NCBI RefSeq assembly: GCF_900111565.1
Contig: NZ_FOIK01000004.1
Span: forward strand, 360,981 to 424,980
Reading direction: 5' to 3'
Source of the DNA: Paenibacillus sp. NFR01
GTDB lineage: Bacteria > Bacillota > Bacilli > Paenibacillales > Paenibacillaceae
DNA: 64,000 nt
Position 1 is the stretch's first letter. The number at the start of each line of letters is the position of its first letter. Below the pieces are notes generated by a model that saw only the letters and a list, made by a program, of their open reading frames with translations, was not told the DNA's origin and did no database searches. Position numbers and translations under genes: made by a program. Below are positions 18,838 to 27,274 of the stretch, piece after piece.

Positions 18838-19485
18838 TCAGGACATCCGTACGTCCAGATCGCCCATAATATAAGAAATATTAAGCTTTACTTTATGCTC
18901 TGCGCTGTCGTAGTTGGGCGATTTCCAGTTCAGGCGGTTCATCATCCCGGTATCGCGATGCGTGCCGAACTCAATCGAGCCGAACAGAACAAACGCTTCG
19001 ATCTCCACGCCGAACTCCTCGGATAAATGAATATCCATATCGCCGAAAATCCCCTGAAACAGCATCGTCGTTTCCGGCTGCTCCGCCATGGCCAACGTCA
19101 GATCCACGTCCGCCTCGCCCAGCACATGCCACGCGCTTAAGCTATGCATCATCCACGGCGACAAATCCCAGTCGAACCGGGACGAGAAGCTTTGCTTCTG
19201 CATATATTTGCCCTGGCGCTGCATCCGTTTGGATTTGACGAAAAACATCCCAAGCGAAATCAGGCAGATGCCTGCCACCAGCAGCAGATGGTCGAGCAGC
19301 AGCAGCACCGCGCCGATCCCCAGCAGCGTATATCCCTGCCGCACTCTTCCGGAGGTCGTCCGGTAAATGCCGAGCAGCAGGAGAATCAGTGCGACAATGG
19401 AAAGAAACCCGATCCATCTGCCAAAAATCATTATGCAGCCCAAGCCGATCAGTCCGATGGCTATCAGGCGGTTCCGTTTGTCCAT
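18838..19485 (-). CDS. liaF: LiaF-type membrane inhibitor of LiaRS
   Basis: 215 residues. Four hydrophobic helices cluster in the first ~85 residues (LIAIGLIGLGCIMIF, LSIVALILLLLGIY, TLLGIGAVLLLLDHLLL, VAGICLISLGMFFV). The C-terminal half is the beta-rich LiaF domain with FQGIFGDMDIHLSEEFG and KVKLNISYIMGDLDVRM, which form the repeated GDxxI/V pattern. In Bacillus LiaF keeps LiaS inactive without stress. It lies directly before liaS. Confidence 0.85.
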   Translation of the reverse strand: MDKRNRLIAIGLIGLGCIMIFGRWIGFLSIVALILLLLGIYRTTSGRVRQGYTLLGIGAVLLLLDHLLLVAGICLISLGMFFVKSKRMQRQGKYMQKQSFSSRFDWDLSPWMMHSLSAWHVLGEADVDLTLAMAEQPETTMLFQGIFGDMDIHLSEEFGVEIEAFVLFGSIEFGTHRDTGMMNRLNWKSPNYDSAEHKVKLNISYIMGDLDVRMS

Positions 19486-19508
19486 TTCGCACCTCCTTCG
19501 CTAAACAA

Positions 19509-19563
19509 CCCCACAAAGTGGGGCTTTGATCTCGAAGCCGGGTCGTATACTTTGCGGGGACCC
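19509..19563. repeat. CCCC-CAAAGT/ACTTTG-GGGG dispersed palindrome, copy 1
   Basis: CCCCACAAAGT (19509-19519) and ACTTTGCGGGG form an inverted repeat around a ~30-nt interior, which here includes a second hairpin (GGCTTtgatctcgAAGCC). Related elements occur at 22048, 38788 and 63079. Confidence 0.7.
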
Positions 19564-19590
19564 TAAAAACAATAATTTCTTTAATGCCTA

Positions 19591-19635
19591 CAAAAGCCAT
19601 ACCGGTATGGGTCGCCCATACCGTATGGCTTTTGC
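19591..19635. terminator. Terminator/attenuator between pspA and liaF
   Basis: AAAAGCCATAC-cg-GTATGGG pairs with CCCATACcGTATGGCTTTT almost perfectly, with A/T tracts on both sides. Lying between pspA and liaF, it could lower expression of the liaFSR part relative to the psp part. Confidence 0.75.
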
Positions 19636-19679
19636 CTTGTACAGCATATCATATCTGTCCGTTCTTGTGGAGCGGAAGA

Positions 19680-20384
19680 CTATTCTTCTTTTTTCTCCAG
19701 CGACGGGGCGGCCGGCGCGCCGTTCAGCTTATTTTTCAGCGCGGCGAGCTGCTCTTCCACTTTGAGCTGTTTTTCAGGATCGACCGGCTTCACGTAAGCG
19801 GACGACGGAGTGTACGGAGCGCGCAGCACGTCGGCTTCCGCTTCAAGCTGCATGATCTTTTCCTCCATCCGGTGGAAGCCCAGGGAGGCGCTGCCGCTTT
19901 CGATGGCATGCACGCTGCTGATTTGCGACATTTGCTTTTTGGCTTTGGCCATTTGCGCGCGGGATACCAGCTCGTTGCGTTTGTTGCGCAGCTTGTAGAA
20001 CTCATCCTTCATGTCGTGCAGTTGCTGTACCAGTTCCTTCGCCTGAACATCGGCTTGGGCGTGGAGATCGCTGTATTCGGCATACTTTTGATCGAAATAG
20101 ATTTTTTCTTCCAGCAGCTTGCGGGCTACTTCTTCCTGGCCGTTCTTGAGGGCAAGCTCGGCTTGGGCACCGCGCTGGCCGGACATTTTGACCGCTTCCT
20201 CCACGCGCTGCTTCATCCGGCGCTCGTTCGCCATTTGTTTGGCTACGGTCACCTCGGCTTCATGGATCTCAGCCTCCATGTCGCGCAGATATTGGTTCAA
20301 CATCACTACCGGATCCTCAACCTTATCCAGAAGATCGTTTACCGATGCTTTGGTCATGTCCTTGATACGTTTAAATACTCCCAT
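19680..20384 (-). CDS. PspA/IM30 family protein (first copy)
   Basis: 234 residues, nearly all alpha-helical coiled coil, beginning with the amphipathic membrane-binding helix MGVFKRIKDMTKASVNDLLDK and the conserved DPVVMLNQYLRDME. This is the ESCRT-III-like PspA/Vipp1 fold (LiaH in Bacillus), which assembles on stressed membranes. A C-terminal tail with Pro/Ala is likely disordered. Follows the PspC gene by 3 bp. A second paralogue lies upstream (20884), so the operon encodes two PspA proteins. Confidence 0.9.
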   Translation of the reverse strand: MGVFKRIKDMTKASVNDLLDKVEDPVVMLNQYLRDMEAEIHEAEVTVAKQMANERRMKQRVEEAVKMSGQRGAQAELALKNGQEEVARKLLEEKIYFDQKYAEYSDLHAQADVQAKELVQQLHDMKDEFYKLRNKRNELVSRAQMAKAKKQMSQISSVHAIESGSASLGFHRMEEKIMQLEAEADVLRAPYTPSSAYVKPVDPEKQLKVEEQLAALKNKLNGAPAAPSLEKKEE

Positions 20385-20387
20385 GTT

Positions 20388-20879
20388 TTACACTTCTCCC
20401 TTCTTGTATTTGGCAAGTTCGCGCTTCAGCTCTTCGACTTCCTTCTGCAGCGCCTTCTTCTCGATATCCTTCATCATGGCATCCAGACCTGAGTCTTGGG
20501 CCGAGTAAGCTTTGTCATACGCCGGGCCGCCCTGCGGGCCGTACCCGCCTTGGGCTTGCGGACCATGTGCATGGTGTCCATGACGGGTATGTCCATGATG
20601 CCCTTGCGGGCCGCGTCCATACTCCGGTCCTGCATAATGCGGGCCCCCGTAAGGACCTCCGGCCATTGGTCCCGGTCCGAAAGGATCGTAATGCACCGGC
20701 TCCTTCGGAATAATCAGTGCGGCGATAAAGTAAGCCAGAATCGTCGCTCCGCCGGAGAACGGAATGGTAATGACCAGCAAAATCCGGAATAGCGTCGAAT
20801 CAATTCCCAGCGTTTCGGCTAATCCGCCGGCCAGCCCCGTCATGAGGCGATCGCGGGTCGAACGGTATAATCGTGTCAT
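20388..20879 (-). CDS. PspC-domain membrane protein
   Basis: 163 residues from the ATG at 20879, 7 nt after AAAGGAG; the frame extends to 20900 without support. The N-terminal PspC domain (RLYRSTRDRLMTGLAGGLAETLGID) leads into hydrophobic helices (FRILLVITIPFSGGATILAYFIAALIIP). Then comes a Gly/His/Pro-rich linker with many HGHH-type repeats (about 70-125) that could bind metal, and a short C-terminal coiled coil (KALQKEVEELKRELAKY). It lies between two pspA genes and probably recruits PspA to the membrane. The His-rich linker is unusual for the family. Confidence 0.85.
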   Translation of the reverse strand: MTRLYRSTRDRLMTGLAGGLAETLGIDSTLFRILLVITIPFSGGATILAYFIAALIIPKEPVHYDPFGPGPMAGGPYGGPHYAGPEYGRGPQGHHGHTRHGHHAHGPQAQGGYGPQGGPAYDKAYSAQDSGLDAMMKDIEKKALQKEVEELKRELAKYKKGEV

Positions 20880-20883
20880 CGTG

Positions 20884-21555
20884 CTACTCCTTTCCATCAT
20901 TGTTCAGCTTCTCCTTGAGCCGGGCCATTTCCCGTTCGAGCACCGAAGCAACGGTTTCACCCGCTTGAACGATGTATTCCTGACCCATGCGGCGCAGGTC
21001 GCGCAGGCTTTTCGCCTCCAGCTCCCAGTCCGTCATCTTATCTTCCAGCCGGCCGAACATCTTCGGCACGTCGCTGCCGTACGCGGTATTCCGCTGGTTC
21101 AGCCGCTGCTGCAGCCGGAGCGTCTCCATCCGGGCCGCATAATACTGGCGTTTGCTGTATACCGTCTGGTATTCCATCTTCAGCTCGTTCAGCTGGTTCT
21201 CCAGCTCCATCAGCGATTCGCGGCTTTGCTCCAGAAGGCCGTTGTACTGCTCAAGCTTTTCTTCATGGATGATTTTTTCCTGCAAGGCCAGCTTGGCGAG
21301 ATGATCCTCGCCCGCCTTCAGCGCCAGAAGCGCTTGTTCCTCGCGTTTGTTTCTCATCGCTGCCGCCTGATTCACTTGCTGTTGCAATTGCTTCGTATGC
21401 GCCGCATATTGCTGATACAGTCTTTCGGCTTCGGCAATTTCTTCCCGAGTCGAGTGCAAGAACTGGTCGATCAGTTTCACGGGATCCTGGCTTTGCTCCA
21501 GCCGTTCGTTCAGATTGGCTACGGTAATGTCTCTCATTCGGCGAAACACACTCAT
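20884..21555 (-). CDS. PspA/IM30 family protein (second copy)
   Basis: 223 residues with the same layout as the product of 19680-20384: membrane helix MSVFRRMRDITVANLNERLEQ, then DPVKLIDQFLHSTREEI and a long coiled coil ending with a C-terminal helix. Divergence from the other copy is high, so this is an old duplication with probable division of labour or hetero-assembly. An AGGGAGGG site lies 8 nt before the ATG. It is the first psp gene after the liaI-like gene. Confidence 0.88.
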   Translation of the reverse strand: MSVFRRMRDITVANLNERLEQSQDPVKLIDQFLHSTREEIAEAERLYQQYAAHTKQLQQQVNQAAAMRNKREEQALLALKAGEDHLAKLALQEKIIHEEKLEQYNGLLEQSRESLMELENQLNELKMEYQTVYSKRQYYAARMETLRLQQRLNQRNTAYGSDVPKMFGRLEDKMTDWELEAKSLRDLRRMGQEYIVQAGETVASVLEREMARLKEKLNNDGKE

Positions 21556-21603
21556 GATTTGCTGCTCCCTCCCTGCTTCATTGATTAAGTAATCCGCAAG
21601 CGA

Positions 21604-21909
21604 TTAATAGGTTCTGTTGCCTTTTCCTTTAAGTACCGAGATGCCCCACACGACAAGCGCGATACCGAGCAGCGGACCGATCAGCCAAGCCAGCTTCCCG
21701 ATTACGGAAATCAGTCCGATGATCAGGACGATCCAGCCGATAAATTTGTGGCCGCGTTTGATGCCGTAGTACCCGAGAGCCACGAACAGGAGCGGGAACA
21801 AAATTGCGAAAATCCCGCCGATCAGTTTGGGAAGAATCCCGAGCAGCATAATTGCACCGATCACGATCAATACAATTGCCAGTGGATTGTTTCTGCTATT
21901 TCTTTGCAT
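21604..21909 (-). CDS. LiaI-like small membrane protein
   Basis: 101 residues made of three or four hydrophobic helices (LAIVLIVIGAIMLLGIL, IGGIFAILFPLLFVALGYYG, IGWIVLIIGLISVIGKLAWLIG, LLGIALVVWGISVL) with a charged N-terminus and a KGKGNRTY tail. It matches the LiaI/LiaF transmembrane-domain type. As first gene of the lia-psp operon it occupies the position of liaI in Bacillus, whose product anchors LiaH (PspA) at the membrane. Confidence 0.7.
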   Translation of the reverse strand: MQRNSRNNPLAIVLIVIGAIMLLGILPKLIGGIFAILFPLLFVALGYYGIKRGHKFIGWIVLIIGLISVIGKLAWLIGPLLGIALVVWGISVLKGKGNRTY

Positions 21910-21950
21910 TGTTTTCTCACCGCCTTTCGTTGCCTTAACCTTATGCTCTT

Positions 21951-22015
21951 ATTTTAGGTGAATCCGCGGCCTTTCAAAACCGACTGCGGACGGTTTTATG
22001 AACTGGACCTTAGTC
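21951..22015 (-). promoter_or_regulatory. Lia operon promoter and candidate LiaR site
   Basis: On the minus strand TAAAAT (21956-21951) could be the -10, with TTTTGA 17 nt or TTGAAA 15 nt upstream, both poor -35 elements as expected for an activator-dependent promoter. Two dyads lie just upstream: AAAACCG...CGGTTTT (21976-21997) and GACTaaGGTCC (22005-22015). Which one binds LiaR is inference. Confidence 0.4.
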
Positions 22016-22047
22016 GGGGCGTTGATCAGACCTCAGGCGGCTTAACG

Positions 22048-22116
22048 CCCCGCAAAGGCCATCCTTGGCTCTGAAGCTTAACTCTGAAGCTTAATCGGAT
22101 ACTTTGCTTGGCCCCC
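22048..22116. repeat. Dispersed CCCC-CAAAG palindrome, copy 2 (diverged)
   Basis: CCCCGCAAAG (22048-22057) and ATACTTTGCttGGCCCC (22099-22115) form the same outer arms as the copies at 19509, 38788 and 63079. The interior holds a tandem 13-bp repeat, CTCTGAAGCTTAA twice (about 22070-22095). Confidence 0.55.
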
Positions 22117-22151
22117 GGAAACATGCCCGGGATCATTGCCGTGAAAAGCAA

Positions 22152-22186
22152 AAGAAAGCCCCGCCGGACCGGCGGAGCCTTGTATA
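22152..22186 (-). terminator. Terminator of the ABC/two-component operon
   Basis: GCTCCGCCGgtcCGGCGGGGC followed by TTTCTTTT on the minus strand, right after the kinase stop at 22194. Confidence 0.85.
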
Positions 22187-22193
22187 TCCCATA

Positions 22194-23219
22194 TTAGAAC
22201 CGGAGCGGCAAAAAGACAGAGAACACGCTGCCGCCATCATCGCCGGCACGGATTTTGATGTATCCGCCTTGCTCGGAGACGATCTTCCGCGATAAATAAA
22301 GGCCGATGCCCGCGCCTTCCGTATCGCCGGCCCGGCTGCCGCGGTAGAAGCGCCGGAACACCGCGTTGACCTCCTCTTCGGGGATGCCTGGACCGCGATC
22401 GGCGATATCGATCCGCGCGAATAGGTCGTAACGGTGCAATGTTACGATGATCTCTCCGCCTGCCCCGCCGTATTTCAGCGCATTGTCAAGAATGTTGTAC
22501 AGCGCTTCGGCAGTCCACTTCGGGTCATGCCGCAGCGTCAGTTCTACGCTGCCGTCCAGCACGATCGCGGTCTGCAGGCGCTCCGCCGCCGGAAACGCCT
22601 GCTTGATCGCCGCCAGCATCGTATCCGTCAGATTGGCGTTCTGAACCTGCAGGCTGATGATGCCCGATTCCAGCCGGGACAATTTGATCAGGCTGTCCAT
22701 CAGCCAGCTCAGCTTCTCGATTTGCCTGCTGAGCGTACCCGTGAACTCCCGCCGCTTCGCTTCCGGCAGCGCCTCGTCCTGCAGCAGCTCGCTGTACATG
22801 CCGAGATTGGCCAGCGGCGTCTTGAGCTGATGGGAAATATCGGAGATCAGCGATTTGATCTCCAGGCTATCCTGCCGGTACCGCTGCTTCTGGGCCGTCA
22901 GCAGGCCGGCCAGCTGCATGATCCGGCTCTGGAGCTTCGACAGCAGGCTGTCCTCATGCTCGGGGAAATGCGCCTGCGTTTTTCCGTCGATCAATTCCTG
23001 CACCAGCAAGGAGAATTCGCCGAGGATTCCGTTCATCTTGCGGCGGACAGCAAACAGGTAGATTCCAAACAGCGCCGCCAACACGGCGAGGAATACGCCA
23101 GCTATAATCAGCACTCTTAATCCCGGATGTTCCAGCACCAGCAGAAACACAAAACCTCCGGCAAGCAGTATATACGCCAGCAAGCAGAGCGTGAGCAAGC
23201 GGCTGAAGGAATGCTTCAT
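22194..23219 (-). CDS. Sensor histidine kinase paired with an ABC transporter
   Basis: 341 residues from the ATG at 23219, which has GGGGAGA in the end of the preceding gene; the frame can run to 23342 but overlaps the regulator. Two membrane helices (about 8-28 and 34-57) with almost no extracellular loop are followed by HisKA with LISDISHQLKTPLANL (H130) and a HATPase ending in GAGIGLYLSRKIV. Such short sensors usually respond through a partner transporter, and here the ABC genes lie upstream in the same operon. Signal unknown; antimicrobial peptides are the common signal for this type. Confidence 0.85.
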   Translation of the reverse strand: MKHSFSRLLTLCLLAYILLAGGFVFLLVLEHPGLRVLIIAGVFLAVLAALFGIYLFAVRRKMNGILGEFSLLVQELIDGKTQAHFPEHEDSLLSKLQSRIMQLAGLLTAQKQRYRQDSLEIKSLISDISHQLKTPLANLGMYSELLQDEALPEAKRREFTGTLSRQIEKLSWLMDSLIKLSRLESGIISLQVQNANLTDTMLAAIKQAFPAAERLQTAIVLDGSVELTLRHDPKWTAEALYNILDNALKYGGAGGEIIVTLHRYDLFARIDIADRGPGIPEEEVNAVFRRFYRGSRAGDTEGAGIGLYLSRKIVSEQGGYIKIRAGDDGGSVFSVFLPLRF

Positions 23220-23220
23220 C

Positions 23221-23898
23221 TTAGTCTCCCCATGTGTACCCGATGCCGAAGACGGTTTTGATATATCGGCAGTCCTTCGGATCGTCTTCAATTTTAGCCC
23301 GCAGGCGGCGAATCGTGACGCTGAGCGTATTTTCATCGACAAAATGGCCGTCCGCGTCCCAGATCTTCTCCATCAGCAGCGCCCGGGTCAATACCTGCCC
23401 GCTGTTCTCCGCCAGCACGGACAGCAGCCGGTATTCGCCGGCCGTCAGCTTTAGCTCCTCGCCAAGCTTATACACCTTCATTTTGGCCGGATGAATGACA
23501 ATGTCGCGATACTGGATCTGCCTCTCTCCGGCCTCATCCCCGCTCCGCCTGAGCACGGCTTTGATATGCTGCAGCACGACAGAGATGCTGAACGGCTTGG
23601 CAAGGTAATCGTCTGCACCCAGCTCAAAGCCTTCGACAATATCCCGCTCGGTATCATTGGCCGTCAGAAAAATAACCGGAATCCCCGACACTTCGCGGAT
23701 CCTCCGGCACAGCTCCAGTCCGCTGCCGTCCGGCAGCCGGACATCGAGCAGCACCAGGCCGACCGCCTGTTCGCGGAAGATGGACCAGCCCTCCCGGCAG
23801 GTGAATGCCTGCCGCACGCTATAATTTTCCTTGGAGAGCCGGAAGGCCAGGCCGTCGCTGAGCAAGCGGTCATCCTCCACAATCAAAAGGGTCGTCAT
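23221..23898 (-). CDS. OmpR-family response regulator
   Basis: 225 residues: receiver domain with VEDD (7-10), phospho-acceptor D52 in LLDVRLPDGSG and K in LAKPF, then a winged-helix DNA-binding domain (about 130-225, with LTAGEYRLLSVLAENSGQVLTR and TLSVTIRRLRAKI). It is separated from the kinase by 1 nt and from the permease by 34 nt. It likely controls the transporter operon itself; the promoter at about 27157-27185 would be the target. Confidence 0.9.
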   Translation of the reverse strand: MTTLLIVEDDRLLSDGLAFRLSKENYSVRQAFTCREGWSIFREQAVGLVLLDVRLPDGSGLELCRRIREVSGIPVIFLTANDTERDIVEGFELGADDYLAKPFSISVVLQHIKAVLRRSGDEAGERQIQYRDIVIHPAKMKVYKLGEELKLTAGEYRLLSVLAENSGQVLTRALLMEKIWDADGHFVDENTLSVTIRRLRAKIEDDPKDCRYIKTVFGIGYTWGD

Positions 23899-23932
23899 GG
23901 TATTCTCCTAACTTCCATATATAAGGTAAATG

Positions 23933-26440
23933 TTATTCGATCTCCCGGAGCCGCTCCACCAGGCTCGCTCCGCTAATCTGCCGGTAGGCGAGCAGCGGAA
24001 CGGATAAACATACGGCAAAAACGAGCACAAACGAAATCGCCAGCGGCAAATACGGAAAACGAAACACCGCATAATCCGCTTCCTGAACGAACAACCGGAA
24101 AATCCCGTAGCTGAGCAGCGTGCCCAGGGTCGAAATGAGAACGGCGGAGATAACCGCATACCCCGCTCCTTCGTACAGCAGCAGCTTTTTCATCTGACGC
24201 CGGGTCATGCCGATGCTCTCGAGAACGGCGAACTCCAGTTTGCGGGCAAGCACGCCCGTATACATGAGGTTGACGAAATTCAGAATGCCGATGAAGGCCA
24301 GAATCAGGCCAACGCCCCCGCCTAAGATATAGAGTGTGCTTTTTATGCTATCCAGCTCCGCCCGCTGCTCCAGCTTCGACTCCAGCTTCACTTCTCCGCC
24401 CGGACCCGCCAGCTTCTGCAAACCGTCCGAAACGGCCTTCCAATCTCCGGGTTTGGCATCCACGTACAGCTTGCCGATCAGCGGGTCGCTTTGCAGCCGC
24501 CGGATGCCCGCTTCGCTCAAGTAGACATTCGGCGCCATCATATGCGAGGTTTCGATGGACGTAAAATCGCCGGTTCCCCCGATTTCATACGTAACCCTTT
24601 GATCACTGCCGTACACCCCGAGACGGAACTTATCGCCTGCAGTAAGCCCGTCTATCCGCATGTTGTCGAGCAGGGCAAGCTCGCCTTTGGCAAACCGGTC
24701 CAGATCTACGGTCAGGCCCGCTTCCCGGATCAGCGCTTTCGCCGCCGGAAGATCGAGTCCCGCCACGCGGGCCGGGCCGAACATTCCGTTCTCCTTGCCG
24801 GCAAGCACCGCATCACTCGGGCGTTCCGTATGATAATTTGCAGCAAAGCCGTCGACATATGCGCCAAACACTTTCGGATCGTAATCCATCCGCCCAAACA
24901 GGCTGTATACCGCATGAACGGAAGTGACGCCTTCCATTGCCCGGATCGTGTCCGCCATTTCATCCGTCAAAACCGGCTTGTCGGCATCCCCCTGATAGCC
25001 CAGCTCCAGCGTCTGGTTGGTCAGCGTAAAATCATGCTTCATATACTGATCAACCAGGTTGTCCGTGTCCATGCTAAGCACAATTGTGGTTACGACCAGA
25101 AAAGTCGCGAGGCCCATAAACAGGGACAACAGCACGACGAAAGCCCTTTTTTTGATGCGGAAAATATTGCTGAGCGCCATCCGGTGCAGCTTTGCGCCTG
25201 CGCTGCTGCGCTTGCGTTTGGCCTTCTGCTCCACTCCGGTATGCCGCACGGCCTCCACCGGCGATACCTTGGCGGCAAGCCTGGCCGGCTTGATACAGCT
25301 GATCCAGGTCGTCAGCCAGGCAAATAATGCCGCTCCGGCAAAAATCAGCGGGTTGAACGACATGTCGATCCCCGTCTCGATATTCGTCGTCCGCAGGGCC
25401 AGCGGCACGACTCCAAAGGAGGTTGCCGCCCCGGCAAGCAGCCCGAGCGGAATCGCAATCAGCGACAAGCGCAGCGCCTGCCCCCGGACGATGGAGAGAA
25501 TTTGCCGCCGCGTCGTGCCGAGCGTTTTGAGCAGCCCGTAATACCGCGTATCCCTGGATACCGAGATGTACAATATGTTGTAAATCAGCAAATAGCCGCT
25601 GAGCATGACAAAAAAGATCAGCCCGCCATATCCCGCCAGCGTTGCGATGCGGTCCGTCCCGCTAGACGTCATCATGCGGCTGACGCCGATTTGCCCGGCG
25701 CTGTCCGGACCGAGATCGGTTTCCAGCCGTTTGGCCAGCCGCTCCGGGTCTTCCTTGCCGGCACCGATGATCGACGCCATGTCCGGATGCGGCTCACCCG
25801 TACCGCCGCTCTCCGCAAAAGCGGAGGATACGAGCAGATCCGCACTGCGGCCGTTCTGGATAAACGTATATTCCTTAAAATATCCGCTCAGCACGAACGT
25901 CTGCCGCTGCACGGCAGCACCGGAGCTCCGTCCGATCGTGTAGGACAGCGGCAATGCCATGCCGAGCTTCGGATGCTCGATCCCCATTCGCTTTAATACC
26001 CAAAGCGGAACGGCGATTTCGTTCCGGGCCTGCGGGTAGTGTCCCTTCAGGCCGTCGATTGCCGGCCGCCGCATGTCCGTCCACTCGCCGCTGTCATACC
26101 AGCGTAGCGCCAGCTTCAGGTCGTTCAGATCCGGCGGGTTTACGGCTGTTCCTACGTATGCGGCAAGGCCGGCCGCGCGGATGTATGGCAGCGACTGCAC
26201 CTTGTCCAGCTGCGCCGCGGTCGGAGCGTTCAAGCTGACATCGGCCGCCGTGCCCGCCAATTTGATATCAAATTGGCCGACCGATTTGGAGTAGCTCAGT
26301 CCGATGCTGAAGAACGAAGTGAGCAGCCAGGTCGTCAGCCCAATCGCCAGCAGCACGAAGCGGTTGCGGGCGCGGTTCGTCTTCAGGCCGCGCCGGATCA
26401 GCCGGCGGATTACGGCTTTGTTATTGTTGGGGAACATCAT
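23933..26440 (-). CDS. ABC transporter permease, two FtsX-like modules
   Basis: 835 residues with an N-terminal helix (RFVLLAIGLTTWLLTSFFSIGLSY), a large extracellular domain, three helices (about 265-380), a linker rich in basic residues, then a second helix-extracellular domain-three helix module (FVVLLSLFMGLATFLVV ... YTGVLARKLEFAVLESIGMTRRQ). The duplicated FtsX/MacB organisation fits lipoprotein- or peptide-related exporters rather than the ten-helix BceB type. Starts with ATGATG that overlaps the ATPase stop by 4 bp, so both are coupled. Substrate unknown. Confidence 0.85.
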   Translation of the reverse strand: MMFPNNNKAVIRRLIRRGLKTNRARNRFVLLAIGLTTWLLTSFFSIGLSYSKSVGQFDIKLAGTAADVSLNAPTAAQLDKVQSLPYIRAAGLAAYVGTAVNPPDLNDLKLALRWYDSGEWTDMRRPAIDGLKGHYPQARNEIAVPLWVLKRMGIEHPKLGMALPLSYTIGRSSGAAVQRQTFVLSGYFKEYTFIQNGRSADLLVSSAFAESGGTGEPHPDMASIIGAGKEDPERLAKRLETDLGPDSAGQIGVSRMMTSSGTDRIATLAGYGGLIFFVMLSGYLLIYNILYISVSRDTRYYGLLKTLGTTRRQILSIVRGQALRLSLIAIPLGLLAGAATSFGVVPLALRTTNIETGIDMSFNPLIFAGAALFAWLTTWISCIKPARLAAKVSPVEAVRHTGVEQKAKRKRSSAGAKLHRMALSNIFRIKKRAFVVLLSLFMGLATFLVVTTIVLSMDTDNLVDQYMKHDFTLTNQTLELGYQGDADKPVLTDEMADTIRAMEGVTSVHAVYSLFGRMDYDPKVFGAYVDGFAANYHTERPSDAVLAGKENGMFGPARVAGLDLPAAKALIREAGLTVDLDRFAKGELALLDNMRIDGLTAGDKFRLGVYGSDQRVTYEIGGTGDFTSIETSHMMAPNVYLSEAGIRRLQSDPLIGKLYVDAKPGDWKAVSDGLQKLAGPGGEVKLESKLEQRAELDSIKSTLYILGGGVGLILAFIGILNFVNLMYTGVLARKLEFAVLESIGMTRRQMKKLLLYEGAGYAVISAVLISTLGTLLSYGIFRLFVQEADYAVFRFPYLPLAISFVLVFAVCLSVPLLAYRQISGASLVERLREIE

Positions 26441-27120
26441 AACGGGCCGCCACCGCCCGTCAATATTTTGCCGTCTTCGATCCGGATCGTCCGGTCGGCG
26501 AGCTGGGCAATCTCTTCATTATGCGTGATCATTAGAATCGTCTGCTGAAACTGACGGCTCGTCACCTTGAGCAAGCCGATCACTTCCTGGCTCGTAATGC
26601 TGTCGAGGTTCCCGGTCGGCTCGTCGGCCAGCACGATGGCCGGCTTGGACACAAGCGCACGGGCGATCGCCACCCGCTGCTGCTGGCCGCCGGAGAGCTG
26701 GCCGGGGAGGCTGTGGATTTTTGCCGTCAGGCCAAGTACCGAAATCACATGCTCCACGAATGCACGGTCGATCTCCCCGCCGTCCAGCTCTACCGGCAGC
26801 ACGATGTTCTCGTACACGTTCAGAATCGGCACCAGATTATAGTTTTGAAAAATAAAGCCGATGTTCCGCCGCCGGAAAACGGTGAGCGCCTCGTCCTTCA
26901 TGGCGAAAATATTTTGTCCGCCGATCCATACTTCGCCTGCCGTCGCCCGGTCGAGCCCGCCGAGCAGATGCAGCAGCGTCGATTTTCCGCTGCCCGAGGT
27001 GCCCACAATGGCGATAAATTCCCCGTCCGCAACGTCGAGATTAACGCCGTCCAGTGCCCGGACAAGATTGTCCCCTTTGCCATAATGTTTGCTGAGATTG
27101 ACCGCGTTCAAAATACCCAT
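26437..27120 (-). CDS. ABC transporter ATP-binding protein (LolD/MacB type)
   Basis: 227 residues with Walker A GTSGSGKSTLLHLLGG (about 39-54), Q-loop FIFQNYNL, signature LSGGQQQRVAIARAL, Walker B IVLADEPTGNLDS and the H-loop ITHNEEIA. The ADEPTGNLDS form is typical of the LolD/MacB/YknY group that partners FtsX-like permeases. First gene of the ATPase-permease-regulator-kinase operon. Confidence 0.93.
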   Translation of the reverse strand: MGILNAVNLSKHYGKGDNLVRALDGVNLDVADGEFIAIVGTSGSGKSTLLHLLGGLDRATAGEVWIGGQNIFAMKDEALTVFRRRNIGFIFQNYNLVPILNVYENIVLPVELDGGEIDRAFVEHVISVLGLTAKIHSLPGQLSGGQQQRVAIARALVSKPAIVLADEPTGNLDSITSQEVIGLLKVTSRQFQQTILMITHNEEIAQLADRTIRIEDGKILTGGGGPL

Positions 27121-27156
27121 GTGCCCAACTCCATTCGCAGTTTTATTCTACAGCAG

Positions 27157-27185
27157 ATTATAGCGGGGACTTCTTACATTCTCGT
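27157..27185 (-). promoter_or_regulatory. Promoter region of ABC/two-component operon
   Basis: A perfect TATAAT (27162-27157 on the minus strand) lies 37 nt before the ATPase start. No good -35 is present at 17 nt; ACGAGAATGTAAGA-type sequence sits there, which suggests activation by the response regulator. Confidence 0.4.
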
Positions 27186-27189
27186 GACA

Positions 27190-27240
27190 AAAAAACAGCT
27201 GACGAATCGCCAATAGTTTGACGATTCGTCAGCTGTTTGT
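27190..27240. terminator. Bidirectional terminator after metQ
   Basis: A perfect 15-bp stem, ACAGCTGACGAATCG with its complement, around a 12-nt loop. On the minus strand it is followed by eight T residues and ends the metNIQ transcript. Confidence 0.9.
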
Positions 27241-27274
27241 ACAAGTTTAAACGAGTTCCTTCTATATTAAAAGT

